From G963668345 sp965226215 (GTDB lineage: Bacteria; Acidobacteriota; Terriglobia; Bryobacterales; UBA6623), in the NCBI GenBank assembly GCA_965226215.1, contig CBDDCH010000002.1:3782001-3846000 (forward strand): DNA of 64,000 nt. Direction: 5' to 3'. Below are positions 11,953-20,484 of the stretch, piece by piece. Each line of letters starts with the position of its first letter. The first letter of the stretch is position 1. The translations under genes and the position numbers were made by a program. Under the pieces are notes generated by a model, which searched no databases, was not told the DNA's origin, and saw nothing but the letters and a program-made list of their open reading frames with translations.

Positions 11953-13506
11953 TCAGAGTTGACTCGACTTCAGAGGCGCGTCGCGGTAATCCCGATTTCG
12001 CGTTACCGGCTGGCCTTTCACCAGATCTGAAATCAGATGCAGGATACTGCCTCGGTTCTGCCAGATGACCCGCAGCCAGGACCAGGTAGTGGTCTGCGGA
12101 AAATAGATGCCCCGGAAAAATATTCGCGCCACCAAATGGCCGATCCGGTAGGCCAGGGGTTCGCTTCGGATGGAGTCAATGGCTCTTCGTGTCGCCGCGG
12201 GACTGTAGGAAGCCGTCCAGGCGTGTTTCACCTCCGCCTGCGCCTGGTCGCCGCTCATTTTCAAAGGCGTGTGCGCCATGTGGAAGGGAGCGAAGTCGAG
12301 CCAGTGCTTCGGCCGCGTGAGGCGGTTGTCCTTCGCCAGGCGATCGTAGAGCGGCGTTGCGGGAAACGGGGTGAGCAGTCCGAATACGGGCAATCCCGGG
12401 GGCCAGTTGCTCATCTCATTGAGCGTGCGCTCAGCGACGCCCGTAGTGTCGTTGTCCAAACCGAAGATGAACGATGTGATGGCGTAGATGTTTCGCTGGG
12501 CCAGCCGGTTGAGCACCTCCTCATACTCGGCGGGTTTGTTGAAGCTCTTATTCACGTCGGCAAGATTGGCCGGGTCGAGCGACTCCATGCCAATGAAGAT
12601 CCAGCGTCCTCCCGACTCCGCGATCAAATCCACGAGTTCCTGGTCCCGGAGCAGATTGGCGCTGATTTGCGCCACCCAGGGCAGTTGCGCTCCCGCCGCG
12701 ATCATGGCCCGCAGAAGAGACTTGGTTCGCTTGATGTTAATGGCAAAATTGTCATCGACGAAGAACACGCCGATTCGCCCGCGAGTGCGCCCGGCGCGTG
12801 ACTTGAGATGCAGCAGTTCCTCGACGATGCTTTCATTGGTCCGGAACCGGATCGTGTCGCCAAAAAATCCCGTGACCGTGCAGAACTCGCACCCGTAAGG
12901 ACAGCCGCGGCCGGATTCGATCGGAATTATGTGGAGAGTTTCCCAATCAGCGCGGAACTGCTTCATCAGCGGACGCACAAACCCGGGGATGCGGTTGAAC
13001 TGATCGAGGTCGAAGGAATCCCAGGCGATCTTCGGATAGTCCTGCAGGGTTGGTTTCTTTTCCTGGCCGAAGGCATCCACCGGCACGTAAGTGTCTTTGA
13101 GCTGGCCGCGGGCTGCGTCCTCGACGATCTGCGGCCATGTCTCGTCCGCTTCGCCCAGGGCGACGGCGTCCGCGTGACGAGGCCCTCCGTCCCGGCCTAA
13201 AGGTTCGTCAGGCACTTCGGTCACGTGCGGTCCGCCAATCACCACGGGAACGCCCGCGGCGCGAAGAGCATCCGCCACGCGGTAGGCTTTGGCGATCATG
13301 CGTGTCATGGCGCCAATACCGACCAGCTCAATCTTCTGGTCGAGAGCAAATTGAACCAGCTCAGCATCGTTCATCGGCTGCGCATTGCCATCGACGAGCT
13401 GGACCTCGTGCTCCGGCGGCGTCAGCGCCTGCAAAAGAAACATCCACAGGTGCGGCATGAAATTTCGCGTCACGCCGTTGTCGGGGTTATACAGTAGGAT
13501 CTTCAT
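11953..13506 (-). CDS. B12-binding domain radical SAM protein
   Basis: Class B-like radical SAM enzyme of 517 aa. The N-terminal third is a cobalamin-binding Rossmann-like domain ('KILLYNPDNG...', 'LVGIGAMTRM', 'VPVVIGGPHVTEVPDE'); I do not see the DxHxxG base-off histidine motif, as in many members of this group. The radical SAM core begins at 'IESGRGCPYGCEFCTVTGFFG', giving the CxxxCxxC iron-sulfur ligands, and contains 'GVFFVDDNFAIN' and 'IFIGMESLDP'. The last 150 residues (B12-radical SAM C-terminal type, DUF4070-like) contain 'LTPFPATPLYDRL'. Products of this family include methylated hopanoids and other modified lipids; the substrate is not evident here. It stands alone, transcribed opposite to coaD. 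Confidence 0.88.
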   Translation of the reverse strand: MKILLYNPDNGVTRNFMPHLWMFLLQALTPPEHEVQLVDGNAQPMNDAELVQFALDQKIELVGIGAMTRMIAKAYRVADALRAAGVPVVIGGPHVTEVPDEPLGRDGGPRHADAVALGEADETWPQIVEDAARGQLKDTYVPVDAFGQEKKPTLQDYPKIAWDSFDLDQFNRIPGFVRPLMKQFRADWETLHIIPIESGRGCPYGCEFCTVTGFFGDTIRFRTNESIVEELLHLKSRAGRTRGRIGVFFVDDNFAINIKRTKSLLRAMIAAGAQLPWVAQISANLLRDQELVDLIAESGGRWIFIGMESLDPANLADVNKSFNKPAEYEEVLNRLAQRNIYAITSFIFGLDNDTTGVAERTLNEMSNWPPGLPVFGLLTPFPATPLYDRLAKDNRLTRPKHWLDFAPFHMAHTPLKMSGDQAQAEVKHAWTASYSPAATRRAIDSIRSEPLAYRIGHLVARIFFRGIYFPQTTTWSWLRVIWQNRGSILHLISDLVKGQPVTRNRDYRDAPLKSSQL

Positions 13507-13665
13507 GAATGGCTGCTCTCTTGGGAGTGCTCGTCGCCGTCGGCCGTTTCCCCGGCGAATTGGTCCTCCGGGGGCGGTTGGGGTAAGCCGCTCCAGCCGT
13601 TTGAGAAGAAGTCAGTTTCGAGTGTGGCATCCGCATTGTAACATTCCTGGCTGTTTTCCGACTCA

Positions 13666-13845
13666 CTAGTGCTTTGGTTGCATAAATTCAGGATAGGTTA
13701 TAGGTGGACAATCCCTGGACCGCTCCCTCACGGTCGCGGCTCGGAAGACTCTGCGAACAAACCACTCCCTGGCCAGACGGACGATCGTATGGTCCTTCGG
13801 GAAAGGGCTTTTCAAATAACGCGCACTTTTGCAACCAAGCACTAG
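13666..13845. repeat. 180-bp MITE-like element with 16/17-bp terminal inverted repeats
   Basis: CTAGTGCTTTGGTTGCA (13666-13682) and TGCAACCAAGCACTAG (13830-13845) are inverted copies of each other, differing by one base (TTT versus TT). Each end contains TA just inside the terminal C, so the element can be read as GTGCTT...AAGCAC flanked by a TA duplication, as produced by IS630/Tc1-mariner-type transposases. The 147 internal bases have no coding frame of note. It occupies most of the 401 bases between the radical SAM gene and coaD. Confidence 0.6.
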
Positions 13846-13886
13846 GACGGCTGACCTTCAGAATAAGCCTTTGCCGCCGAACGTAT

Positions 13887-13895
13887 TGCTACAAT
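13887..13895 (+). promoter_or_regulatory. Extended -10 promoter of coaD
   Basis: TGCTACAAT at 13887-13895 is a TGn-extended -10 box. It lies only 12 bases before the ATG of coaD, so the leader would be about 5 nt, with no room for a ribosome binding site. No good -35 is visible at the right distance. It lies 41 bases downstream of the MITE-like element. Confidence 0.45.
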
Positions 13896-13907
13896 AGCGT
13901 TTTCCAA

Positions 13908-14399
13908 ATGGTGAAGCAAAACACCATTATCTATCCGGGGTCGTTTGATCCGCTGACCAACGGGCATCTCGACCTCATCGGCCGGGCAGCGACTCTATTC
14001 GACGAAGTGGTCGTTGCCGTTTTGGGTCACGACACGAAGCAGCCGCTCTTCGCGGTTGAGGAGCGTCTGGAAATGTTGCGGGAGACGGTCAGCGACTGGC
14101 CCAACGTCGCCGTTGATAGTTTCGACGGCTTGTTGGTCGACTACGCGCGCCAACGGGGCGCCCGGCTGATTCTGCGGGGAATCCGGGCGGTTTCCGACTA
14201 CGAGTACGAGCTTCAAATGGCACTGATGAACCGCAAGTTGGACCCTAACCTGGAGACGGTCTTCATGTTGCCCGCCGAGGCCTACAGTTACCTGAGTTCA
14301 CGTCTCGTCAAAGAGGTCTACAGCCTCGGTGGCGACATTCACGAGCTCGTCCCGCCGCGGGTCGAAACGCGGTTAAAGGAAAAAGGAGGGGTTCCGTAA
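13908..14399 (+). CDS. coaD: Phosphopantetheine adenylyltransferase
   Basis: CoaD, which transfers AMP from ATP to 4'-phosphopantetheine in coenzyme A synthesis. It is 163 aa, the normal size. The nucleotidyltransferase motif is 'YPGSFDPLTNGHLDLI' (the GH of the TNGH is the catalytic HxGH-like pair). 'LILRGIRAVSDYEYELQMALMNRKL' and 'YSYLSSRLVKEV' (the usual ISS motif reads LSS here) confirm the family. ATG 13908 gives the family N-terminus; the open frame continues upstream to 13704 but through the MITE-like element and promoter. aspC follows nine bases later and manA overlaps that, so the three form an operon, with the tRNA-Sec behind. Confidence 0.96.
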   Translation: MVKQNTIIYPGSFDPLTNGHLDLIGRAATLFDEVVVAVLGHDTKQPLFAVEERLEMLRETVSDWPNVAVDSFDGLLVDYARQRGARLILRGIRAVSDYEYELQMALMNRKLDPNLETVFMLPAEAYSYLSSRLVKEVYSLGGDIHELVPPRVETRLKEKGGVP

Positions 14400-14408
14400 G
14401 AACAAACG

Positions 14409-15584
14409 ATGCAACTGACCAAAAGAATGAGCCGAATCAGCGAGTCGGCCACCATGAAAGTATCCGCCGAGGCGGGACGCCTGAAGGCCGAGGGCGTTGA
14501 TGTCGTAGCCTTCGGGGCCGGCGAGCCCGACTTTCCGACTCCCGACAATATTAAGAATGCCGCGATCCGCGCGCTGGACGAAAATTTCACCAAATACACT
14601 CCCGCGGGCGGCATCATCGAGTTAAAGAAGGCCATCTGCGAGAGGCACCAAAAAGACTTTGGAACCGCCTACGACACTTCCGAGTGCATCGTTTCCGTGG
14701 GCGGCAAACATGTGATCTTCAACGTCGTGGCGGCGCTGATCGAGCAAGGAGACGAGGTCATCCTGCCGGTCCCCTACTGGGTAACCTTCTACGACGTCGT
14801 CAACTATCACGGCGGCAAGTGCGTCACGGTCGTGACCAGCCAGGATGAAGCGTTTCGCTTGACGGCCGCGGATATCGAGCGAGCAGTAACAGATAGGAGC
14901 AAATTGCTCATCATCAACTCCCCGAATAACCCTTCCGGGGCCGTCATCTCCCCGGACGAATTCGAGAAGATCCACGCGCTGACAGCGGCCAAGGGCATCA
15001 CCCTGCTCACCGACGAGTGCTATTGCCGGCTGGTCTACGACAGCGCGCCGTTTTCGATAGCCTCGCTCGAAGGCGCCCGGCCGAACGTCGTCGTGGCGGG
15101 ATCTTTGTCGAAGACCTACGCGATGACGGGATGGCGCATCGGCTACACGCTGGGCCCCAAGCCGTTGATCGGCGCCATCAACAAGCTGCAGAGCCATTCC
15201 ACGTCGAACCCGACATCGATCGCCCAAAAGGCCGCCGTCGAGGCGCTGACAGGACCGCAGGACTCGGTGCAAGAAATGTTAGGGGAATACCGGCGCCGCC
15301 GCGACTACACCGTGCAGGCTCTCAACGACATTCCCGGCGTGCGTTGCGCCATGCCGGGCGGCGCTTTCTACGCCTATCCGAACATTAGAAGCTTTCTCGG
15401 CGAAAACGGACTGGGCTCGGCGCTCGATTTCGTGACGGCTTTGCTCAAGGAAGCTCATGTCGCGGTAGTGCCCGGCGAGGCCTTCGGGACAATGGAGCAC
15501 TTTCGGTTGTCGTACGCCACTTCGATGCACGAGCTCGAACGCGGCATCGGGCGAATCCGCGAGTTCGTCAAAGACAAGTCTTGA
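14409..15584 (+). CDS. aspC: Pyridoxal-phosphate aspartate aminotransferase, class I
   Basis: Class I/II aminotransferase, 391 aa, close to the bacterial aspartate (and prephenate) aminotransferase 1b subgroup. It shows 'GAGEPDFPTPDNIKNAA' at the N-terminal arm, 'YTPAGGIIELKKAI', 'PVPYWVTFYDVVN', 'INSPNNPSGAV' and the PLP-lysine motif 'SLSKTYAMTGWRIGY' (K of LSKTYAM). The Arg that binds the alpha-carboxylate is in 'HFRLSYATS'. It converts aspartate and 2-oxoglutarate to oxaloacetate and glutamate. It starts nine bases after coaD, and its stop overlaps the TTG start of manA (TTGA). Confidence 0.9.
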   Translation: MQLTKRMSRISESATMKVSAEAGRLKAEGVDVVAFGAGEPDFPTPDNIKNAAIRALDENFTKYTPAGGIIELKKAICERHQKDFGTAYDTSECIVSVGGKHVIFNVVAALIEQGDEVILPVPYWVTFYDVVNYHGGKCVTVVTSQDEAFRLTAADIERAVTDRSKLLIINSPNNPSGAVISPDEFEKIHALTAAKGITLLTDECYCRLVYDSAPFSIASLEGARPNVVVAGSLSKTYAMTGWRIGYTLGPKPLIGAINKLQSHSTSNPTSIAQKAAVEALTGPQDSVQEMLGEYRRRRDYTVQALNDIPGVRCAMPGGAFYAYPNIRSFLGENGLGSALDFVTALLKEAHVAVVPGEAFGTMEHFRLSYATSMHELERGIGRIREFVKDKS

Positions 15585-16657
15585 CCGCCCTTTATCCACT
15601 CCAGCTCCCCCCTTCGATGCGAGAGAAGATCTGGGGGGCGCGCGATTTGGCCCCCATCTTCGGACCGCAAAACAGATCCATCGGCGAAGCCTGGTACAGC
15701 TATGAGGAAAACGCCGTCGCCAACGGTCCCCTAGCAGGCCGCACGCTAGGTGAGTTGGTTTCCGATTTAGGCGCCGCGCTGATGGGCGATTCGTATCGGC
15801 CCTCCGAGCTGGCCCGACGCTCCGCCGACGATCCCCAAAGTCGCGAAGCCGCCGGCCCGACGCCGTATTTCCCGCTTTTGAGCAAACTGATCTTCACCAC
15901 CGACAAGCTTTCTGTCCAGGTGCACCCCAACGACGAGTACGCTCTTGCCCACGAAGACGGTCCGGGAAAAACCGAGATGTGGTACGTGGTGGACGCCGCT
16001 CCGGGGGCGTCCATTGCACTCGGGCTGACCAAGAGGCTCACGGCCGATCAGTTGCGGGATGCCGCTCGCAGCGGAGAGATCGGGGATTGCTTGAACTGGG
16101 TTTCCGTGCGCAAAGGCGATACGTTTCTTGTCGCCCCCGGGACCCTGCACAGCATCGGGCCGAACCTAGTGCTGTGCGAGATTCAGCAGAACTCGGACCT
16201 GACTTACCGCTTCTACGACTTTGGCCGTCCGGGGGCGGACGGCTTGCCGCGTCCCCTGCACATCGACCGAGCCGTGGCCGTCACCCGTCAGGAAAGCCGT
16301 CCGGCGCCGATCCCGCCAATTCTGTTCGACGACCAAATCCGGCAGCGCGAACTATTAATGGCTTGCCCCTACTTCGCCGCGGAGAGGCTTCGCTGGAGTA
16401 AATCGTTGACCTACCGACCCGACCGCGCCAGGTTTCATTTGCTGATCTTTCTCGAGGGTGCCGGAGGGATCGGCAAGTATCGGTATCGAAAAGGCGACGG
16501 TTATCTCGTCCCGGCCCACGCCGAGCCTTTCCTGCTCCAGCCTGTCTCCGCAACTACAGCGATCCGCGGCTACGTGCCCGATCTTCGGTCGTTGCGCGAC
16601 GAGCTGCGGCAAGCGGGAGCCAACGACGAGCAGCTTCGCGGCGTGTTGGTAGAATGA
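15581..16657 (+). CDS. manA: Class I mannose-6-phosphate isomerase
   Basis: Type I phosphomannose isomerase-like protein (358 aa), converting fructose-6-phosphate and mannose-6-phosphate; short class as in Bacillus/Gram-negative ManA relatives. Zinc ligands are visible: 'SVQVHPND' (Gln and His), 'KTEMWYVVDA' (Glu) and 'APGTLHSIGPN' (His). 'GEAWYSYEENAVANGPLAG' and 'QQNSDLTYRFYDFGR' are also family features. TTG 15581 overlaps the aspC stop; ATG 15617 (MREKIWGARD) is a possible later start. The stop lies only five bases before the tRNA-Sec, so both may be made on one transcript. Mannose-6-phosphate feeds GDP-mannose and hence glycan synthesis. Confidence 0.9.
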   Translation: MTALYPLQLPPSMREKIWGARDLAPIFGPQNRSIGEAWYSYEENAVANGPLAGRTLGELVSDLGAALMGDSYRPSELARRSADDPQSREAAGPTPYFPLLSKLIFTTDKLSVQVHPNDEYALAHEDGPGKTEMWYVVDAAPGASIALGLTKRLTADQLRDAARSGEIGDCLNWVSVRKGDTFLVAPGTLHSIGPNLVLCEIQQNSDLTYRFYDFGRPGADGLPRPLHIDRAVAVTRQESRPAPIPPILFDDQIRQRELLMACPYFAAERLRWSKSLTYRPDRARFHLLIFLEGAGGIGKYRYRKGDGYLVPAHAEPFLLQPVSATTAIRGYVPDLRSLRDELRQAGANDEQLRGVLVE

Positions 16658-16661
16658 CGCC

Positions 16662-16756
16662 GGAAGCTAGTCCTGGCCGGTGCTGGGCACGGTCTTCAAA
16701 ACCGCTGTTTGGTGTTCCGCATCAAAGGTGGGTTCGACTCCCACTAGCTTCCGCCA
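16662..16756 (+). tRNA. selC: tRNA-Sec (anticodon TCA)
   Basis: A complete bacterial selenocysteine tRNA with encoded CCA (16754-16756). The acceptor stem is 8 bp, GGAAGCTA (16662-16669) with TAGCTTCC, then discriminator G. The D stem is 6 bp (CCTGGC with GCTGGG, two G-U pairs) with a 4-nt loop. The anticodon loop is CTTCAAA, giving anticodon TCA, which reads UGA. The long variable arm has a 7-bp stem (TTTGGTG/CATCAAA, one G-U pair) with loop TTCCG, and the T arm is GTGGG-TTCGACT-CCCAC. The long variable arm, 8-bp acceptor and UCA anticodon are diagnostic of tRNA-Sec. selA, selB and selD are not in the window. Confidence 0.96.
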
Positions 16757-17328
16757 TAAGGCTCACTTGTAGCGCAGGAACATAGGGTGTCAAGAGTGAC
16801 GAAAGACGCGAATGGTCCCGCGGCACCAGCAAAGGTCCACTCCCCGATGTCTTTTCATCTAGCCGCCGTCCTTTTCTGTTTTATTGCTTCGGTCGTCATT
16901 CGAGCGCCGAACCTGAACCGCCCACTTTCGGATCACCACGAGTGGGTCACCGCTCAAACAATGATTGCCCTCCAAAACCTGCACACGCAAGGGGCGCTCA
17001 GGCACAAGTTTGTACCCATCCAAACCTACCCTCTGCCTGCCGACAAGTTCGTCTACAACCTGGGAATCAAGGTTCATGATGAAAATGGAAATGGTTACTA
17101 CACAAGCTTGCCGCCTTTTGCAGTAATCGCGCCCTACCTGTTGTTTACCGCTCTCTCGTTGGATTTCTCGGTTCTTAACCTCCAAGTGTTCAATCTAGCG
17201 GGCCACTTGTTCGCCACGCTCTTTCTCTATTTCACGCTATGCCGGGTCTTGTCGCCAGGCTCTTCGCCACACACGGCCTCCGCGGTGGGTGCGGTCACGT
17301 TCATTTTCTTGGCCCCCAATCTCTGGTA

Positions 17329-18627
17329 GGTTCTTCCGGGTTTCTAGTGGGCGAGTGAGGCTCGGTGGTAGTCTCGCGGGATGCAAGACCGCGAGCTATA
17401 CCGCCAGATTCTGGGCATCGAAAGTCCCTGGAAAGTCGTGCGAGTGGAGCTGCGCCGAGCCGACGGCGAAGTCCACGTCTTCCTCGAACACGACGAGCAA
17501 GTCCGCTGGCCGTGCCGCCAATGCAGCGCCGTGTGCGCACTCCACGATCATCAGCCCGAACGCCGCTGGCGTCACCTCGACACCTGTCAGTACCGCACGA
17601 TCCTGCACGCCCGGCCGCCGCGCAGCAACTGCTCCGAGCACGGGCCGCGCGTCGTGCGACTGCCCTGGGCCGAGGCTTCCAGCCGCTTCACCGCGCTGTT
17701 TGAAGCTCTCGCGATCTCGTGGCTGAAGGAAGCCAGCCAGCAAGGCATCGCCGAGTTGCTGGCGCTGAGCTGGGACGAGATTCACGGCATCCTGGAACGC
17801 GCCGTGCAACGTGGGCTCGAACGTCGCGCGGCAGAGCCGATTCCCTACCTGGGCGTCGACGAGAAGAGCTTCCGCAAGCGCCATCGCTATCTCACCGTCG
17901 TCAACGATCTCAACCGCTCGCGCGTGTTGTTCGTCGCCGAGGGACGCCGCCAGGCCAGCCTGGACGGCTTTTGGAAGACGTTGAGCGCAGAGCAACTCGC
18001 CCGAGTCGAGGCCGTCGCGATGGACATGTGGGATCCTTACGTCGCCTCGACCCGGGAGCATCTCGACGAATCGGAGAAAAAGATCGTTTACGACAAATAT
18101 CACATCGCGGCGCATCTGGCGAAGGCGGTGGACCAGGTGCGGCGGGCGGAGAACAAGCGTTTACTGGCCCTCGGCGACGAGCGTTTGACAGGCACGAAGT
18201 ACGCTTGGCTGCGGCATCCGGCGAACTTTTCCGAGGACGCCTGGCGCGAGTTCCGCGCGCTGCGCGAAAGCGACTTGAAGACGGCGCGGGCGTGGGCGTT
18301 GAAGGAAACGGCGATGCGGCTGTTCGACTATCGTCGCGAATCGGCGGCGCGAGCTTTCTTCGAGCAATGGCGCGGCTGGGCGAGTCGCAGCCGGCTGACG
18401 CCGATGGTCACCGTAGCGCGGATGTTGACGGCTCGCCTCGAAAACATACTCACGTATCTGAAACACCGCATTACGAACGCGGTCAGCGAGGGGTTGAACT
18501 CAAGGATTCAATGGGTCAAGGCCACGGCGCGCGGTTTCCGCAATCAACAGAACTTCATCAACGCCATCTACTTCCACTGTGGGAAACTCGATCTGGCTCC
18601 TTCGCCCACTTAAAACCCGGAAGAGCC
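17329..18627 (+). mobile_element. ISL3-family insertion sequence, copy 1 (1299 bp)
   Basis: Ends are imperfect inverted repeats: GGTTCTTCCGGGTTTCTAGT at the left and, read inward from the right, GGCTCTTCCGGGTTTTAAGT, continuing with GGGCGA in both. It is flanked by a perfect 8-bp target duplication CTCTGGTA (17321-17328 and 18628-18635), the length usual for ISL3. It differs from the second copy (58956-60254) at only two positions that I could find, both transitions in the transposase gene. It interrupts the membrane-protein gene. Confidence 0.97.
17381..18613 (+). CDS. ISL3-family transposase (copy 1)
   Basis: Full-length 410-aa transposase. The N-terminus has the ISL3 zinc-finger-like region (CRQCSAVCALHDH, then CSEHGPR), followed by a helix-turn-helix region and a DDE_Tnp_ISL3 catalytic domain: 'YLGVDEKSFRKRHRYLTVVND' (first Asp), 'VEAVAMDMWDPYVAST' (second Asp) and 'SEGLNSRIQWVKATARGFRN' (Glu). 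Relative to copy 2 it has Asn instead of Asp in 'RSNCSEHG' and Gly instead of Asp in 'IHGILERA'. No frameshift; likely active or recently active. Confidence 0.95.
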   Translation: MQDRELYRQILGIESPWKVVRVELRRADGEVHVFLEHDEQVRWPCRQCSAVCALHDHQPERRWRHLDTCQYRTILHARPPRSNCSEHGPRVVRLPWAEASSRFTALFEALAISWLKEASQQGIAELLALSWDEIHGILERAVQRGLERRAAEPIPYLGVDEKSFRKRHRYLTVVNDLNRSRVLFVAEGRRQASLDGFWKTLSAEQLARVEAVAMDMWDPYVASTREHLDESEKKIVYDKYHIAAHLAKAVDQVRRAENKRLLALGDERLTGTKYAWLRHPANFSEDAWREFRALRESDLKTARAWALKETAMRLFDYRRESAARAFFEQWRGWASRSRLTPMVTVARMLTARLENILTYLKHRITNAVSEGLNSRIQWVKATARGFRNQQNFINAIYFHCGKLDLAPSPT

Positions 18628-19737
18628 CTCTGGTATTACTCGAACGTTTATTCGTGGGACACCTTCTGGCACTACCTTTGGGTCGCCGGCATCCTCTGTG
18701 TAATTCGGATGAGCGACGCCATTCGACACTCGCGGCTAACGGTTGGGTCATTAGTGCTCCTCGGTTTGGTTATCTTCTTCATCACCTACAGTGAATATCA
18801 AGGGCTGATCTTCGGCGGCTGTGTAGCCGCTTGGGGCCTCCGAAAAAAAAGGCAATCGTCCGACTATGCCAGGGTGGCGTTGATCGCTGCCGGCACAGCG
18901 TTTCTCGCCTTGTGCCTCACGGTTTATCAGTACTCGTCACAGGTGGGTCCGGAGGTGTTTGCGAAATCGGTAATGCAAACCGCGGGCCACAGAAGCTATC
19001 TAGGCGACTACCAATGACTGCAGATCGCCGCTAACTACGGACGCGGCGTACCCTACCTTCTGCTACCCGTTGTTGTTATGGCGGGGGTGTGGATGAGGTG
19101 GGGCCGACGGGAATGGACCGGAAAAATCCACGAGGACGAATGGCTGTTCTTGTATTTATCCCTGGTCCCGGTTGTGATCCACCACCTCCTTCTGCCTCAA
19201 TGGACGGCGGAGCACGACTACTCCATTGTCAAGACGCTCGTTTTCCTAGCCGCCCTCATCGCTTGGCTATTTCAGAAGGCCGGCGCAACACCGGGCATTC
19301 CGCGAATGGGGAAAGTTGCGGTGTGGATGGGACTCGTCGGCGCGCTCGGAGTTTCCCTCTACGTTTATCAGTCCGCGTTCGCTCGTACTGCCGAGACTAG
19401 TCGCTACCAGGATCTTGGCCATGAGATTGCGGCGGCGCTCGACTCCGAGGTGGTTTTCGCGGTAAGCGCCGAATCGATTGTTCCCCAAGTGATTTACTAC
19501 GCCCAGCGGAACATACAAACCGTTGCCGGAAAGGAAGACGCGCTCCTGTGGTTGAAATACCACGGAAGAGACAAGGGGCGGCTATTCTACGTCGACCGTT
19601 CGTACAAACTCATGCGCGCCGAGCCATTGAGACTCGAGTGAACTGTTCGGTTTTCAACGGGCTTCCCTCTCCACAACAGAAATCTACAAGTTGCGGTATT
19701 ATTGGCGGGCTAGCGAAGGAGAGAGGAGGTTAGCTTC

Positions 19738-20484
19738 ATGGAACTCAGCGAGAAACAACTTGAGATGTGTGAGTCAAGCAAGTGGGACTTCGCAGACCTG
19801 AAGGCGCTCTTCATCAACTGCACGCTCAAGAAGTCGCCGGAGATGTCGCACACGGAGGGGCTCATCCGCATCTCTCAAGCAATCATGGAGAAGAACGAGG
19901 TGAGTGTAGAGGTGCTCCGAGCTGTCGACCATGACATTGCCTACGGTGTCTGGCCCGACATGACCGAGCACGGCTGGGAGAAAGACGACTGGCCCGAGAT
20001 CTTCAAGAAGGTCATGGCCGCGGACATCCTTGTGCTCACGAGTTCGATCTGGCTCGGCGAGAAGACGAGTGTGTGCACGAAGGTGATCGAGCGGCTCTAC
20101 GGGAACAGTCATCTACTGAACGAGGCTGGCCAATACGCCTACTACGGCCGCGTCGGAGGCTGCCTCATCACCGGGAACGAGGATGGCGCTAAGCATTGCG
20201 CGATGAACATTCTCTATTCATTGCAACACCTCGGCTACGTCATTCCGCCACAGGCGGATGCCGGCTGGCTTGGCGAGGCCGGGCCCGGACCGAGCTATCT
20301 TGACCCGGGCTCGGGTGGTCCGGAGAACGATTTTACAAACCGGAACACTACATTCATGACCTGGAATCTACTCCACCTGGCGCGCATGCTGACGGACTCC
20401 GGCGGCATCCCTGTCCACGGCAACCAGCGCAGCCAGTGGGACGCGGGCTGCAGGTTCGACTTCTCCAATCCCGAGCACCGGTAA
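19738..20484 (+). CDS. Flavodoxin-family NAD(P)H-dependent oxidoreductase
   Basis: NADPH-dependent FMN reductase-type protein, 248 aa. The flavodoxin fold begins at 'LKALFINCTLKKSPEMSHTEGL', a variant of the FMN-phosphate loop, preceded by an unusual 20-residue N-terminal extension; 'ADILVLTSSIWLGEKTS' is the second FMN-binding loop and 'GRVGGCLITGNEDGAKHCAMNI' the third. Probably a cytoplasmic quinone or nitro-type reductase. ATG 19738 is well placed after GGAGGT (19725-19730). The gene is intact and follows the broken membrane-protein gene by 96 bases; the FAD monooxygenase lies 130 bases downstream. Confidence 0.86.
   Translation: MELSEKQLEMCESSKWDFADLKALFINCTLKKSPEMSHTEGLIRISQAIMEKNEVSVEVLRAVDHDIAYGVWPDMTEHGWEKDDWPEIFKKVMAADILVLTSSIWLGEKTSVCTKVIERLYGNSHLLNEAGQYAYYGRVGGCLITGNEDGAKHCAMNILYSLQHLGYVIPPQADAGWLGEAGPGPSYLDPGSGGPENDFTNRNTTFMTWNLLHLARMLTDSGGIPVHGNQRSQWDAGCRFDFSNPEHR

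Larger units (their letters stand above)
16787..19641 (+). pseudogene. Multi-spanning membrane protein (GT39/ArnT-like), split by ISL3 and carrying an in-frame TGA
   Basis: Removing the ISL3 element and one copy of its 8-bp target duplication restores a single frame: residues 1-180 (16787-17326, ending ...FIFLAPNLW) join directly to YYSNVYSWDTFWHYLW... from 18634. The frame then meets TGA at 19015-19017 and continues without further breaks to 19641, about 515 codons in all. Hydrophobic helices throughout and the N-terminal 'LNRPLSDHHEWVTAQTMIALQ' resemble polyprenyl-phosphate-sugar-dependent glycosyltransferases (family 39-like); the exact family is not certain. The GTG at 16787 lies 30 bases after the tRNA-Sec. 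As it stands the gene cannot make a full product. The TGA is most simply a TGG or CGA nonsense mutation, though a selenocysteine reading was considered. Confidence 0.8.

Noticed and set aside
11781..12068. Plus-strand frame overlapping the end of the radical SAM gene
   Set aside because: It overlaps the conserved C-terminus of the radical SAM protein on the other strand and has no recognisable family.
13704..13907. N-terminal extension of coaD
   Set aside because: It would run through the MITE-like element and the promoter; CoaD begins normally at 13908.
17719..19017. A 432-codon plus-strand frame through ISL3 into the membrane protein
   Set aside because: It reads the transposase gene in a wrong frame (Arg/Gly-rich, low complexity) and then enters the true frame of the broken membrane gene by chance; the transposase frame is the real one.
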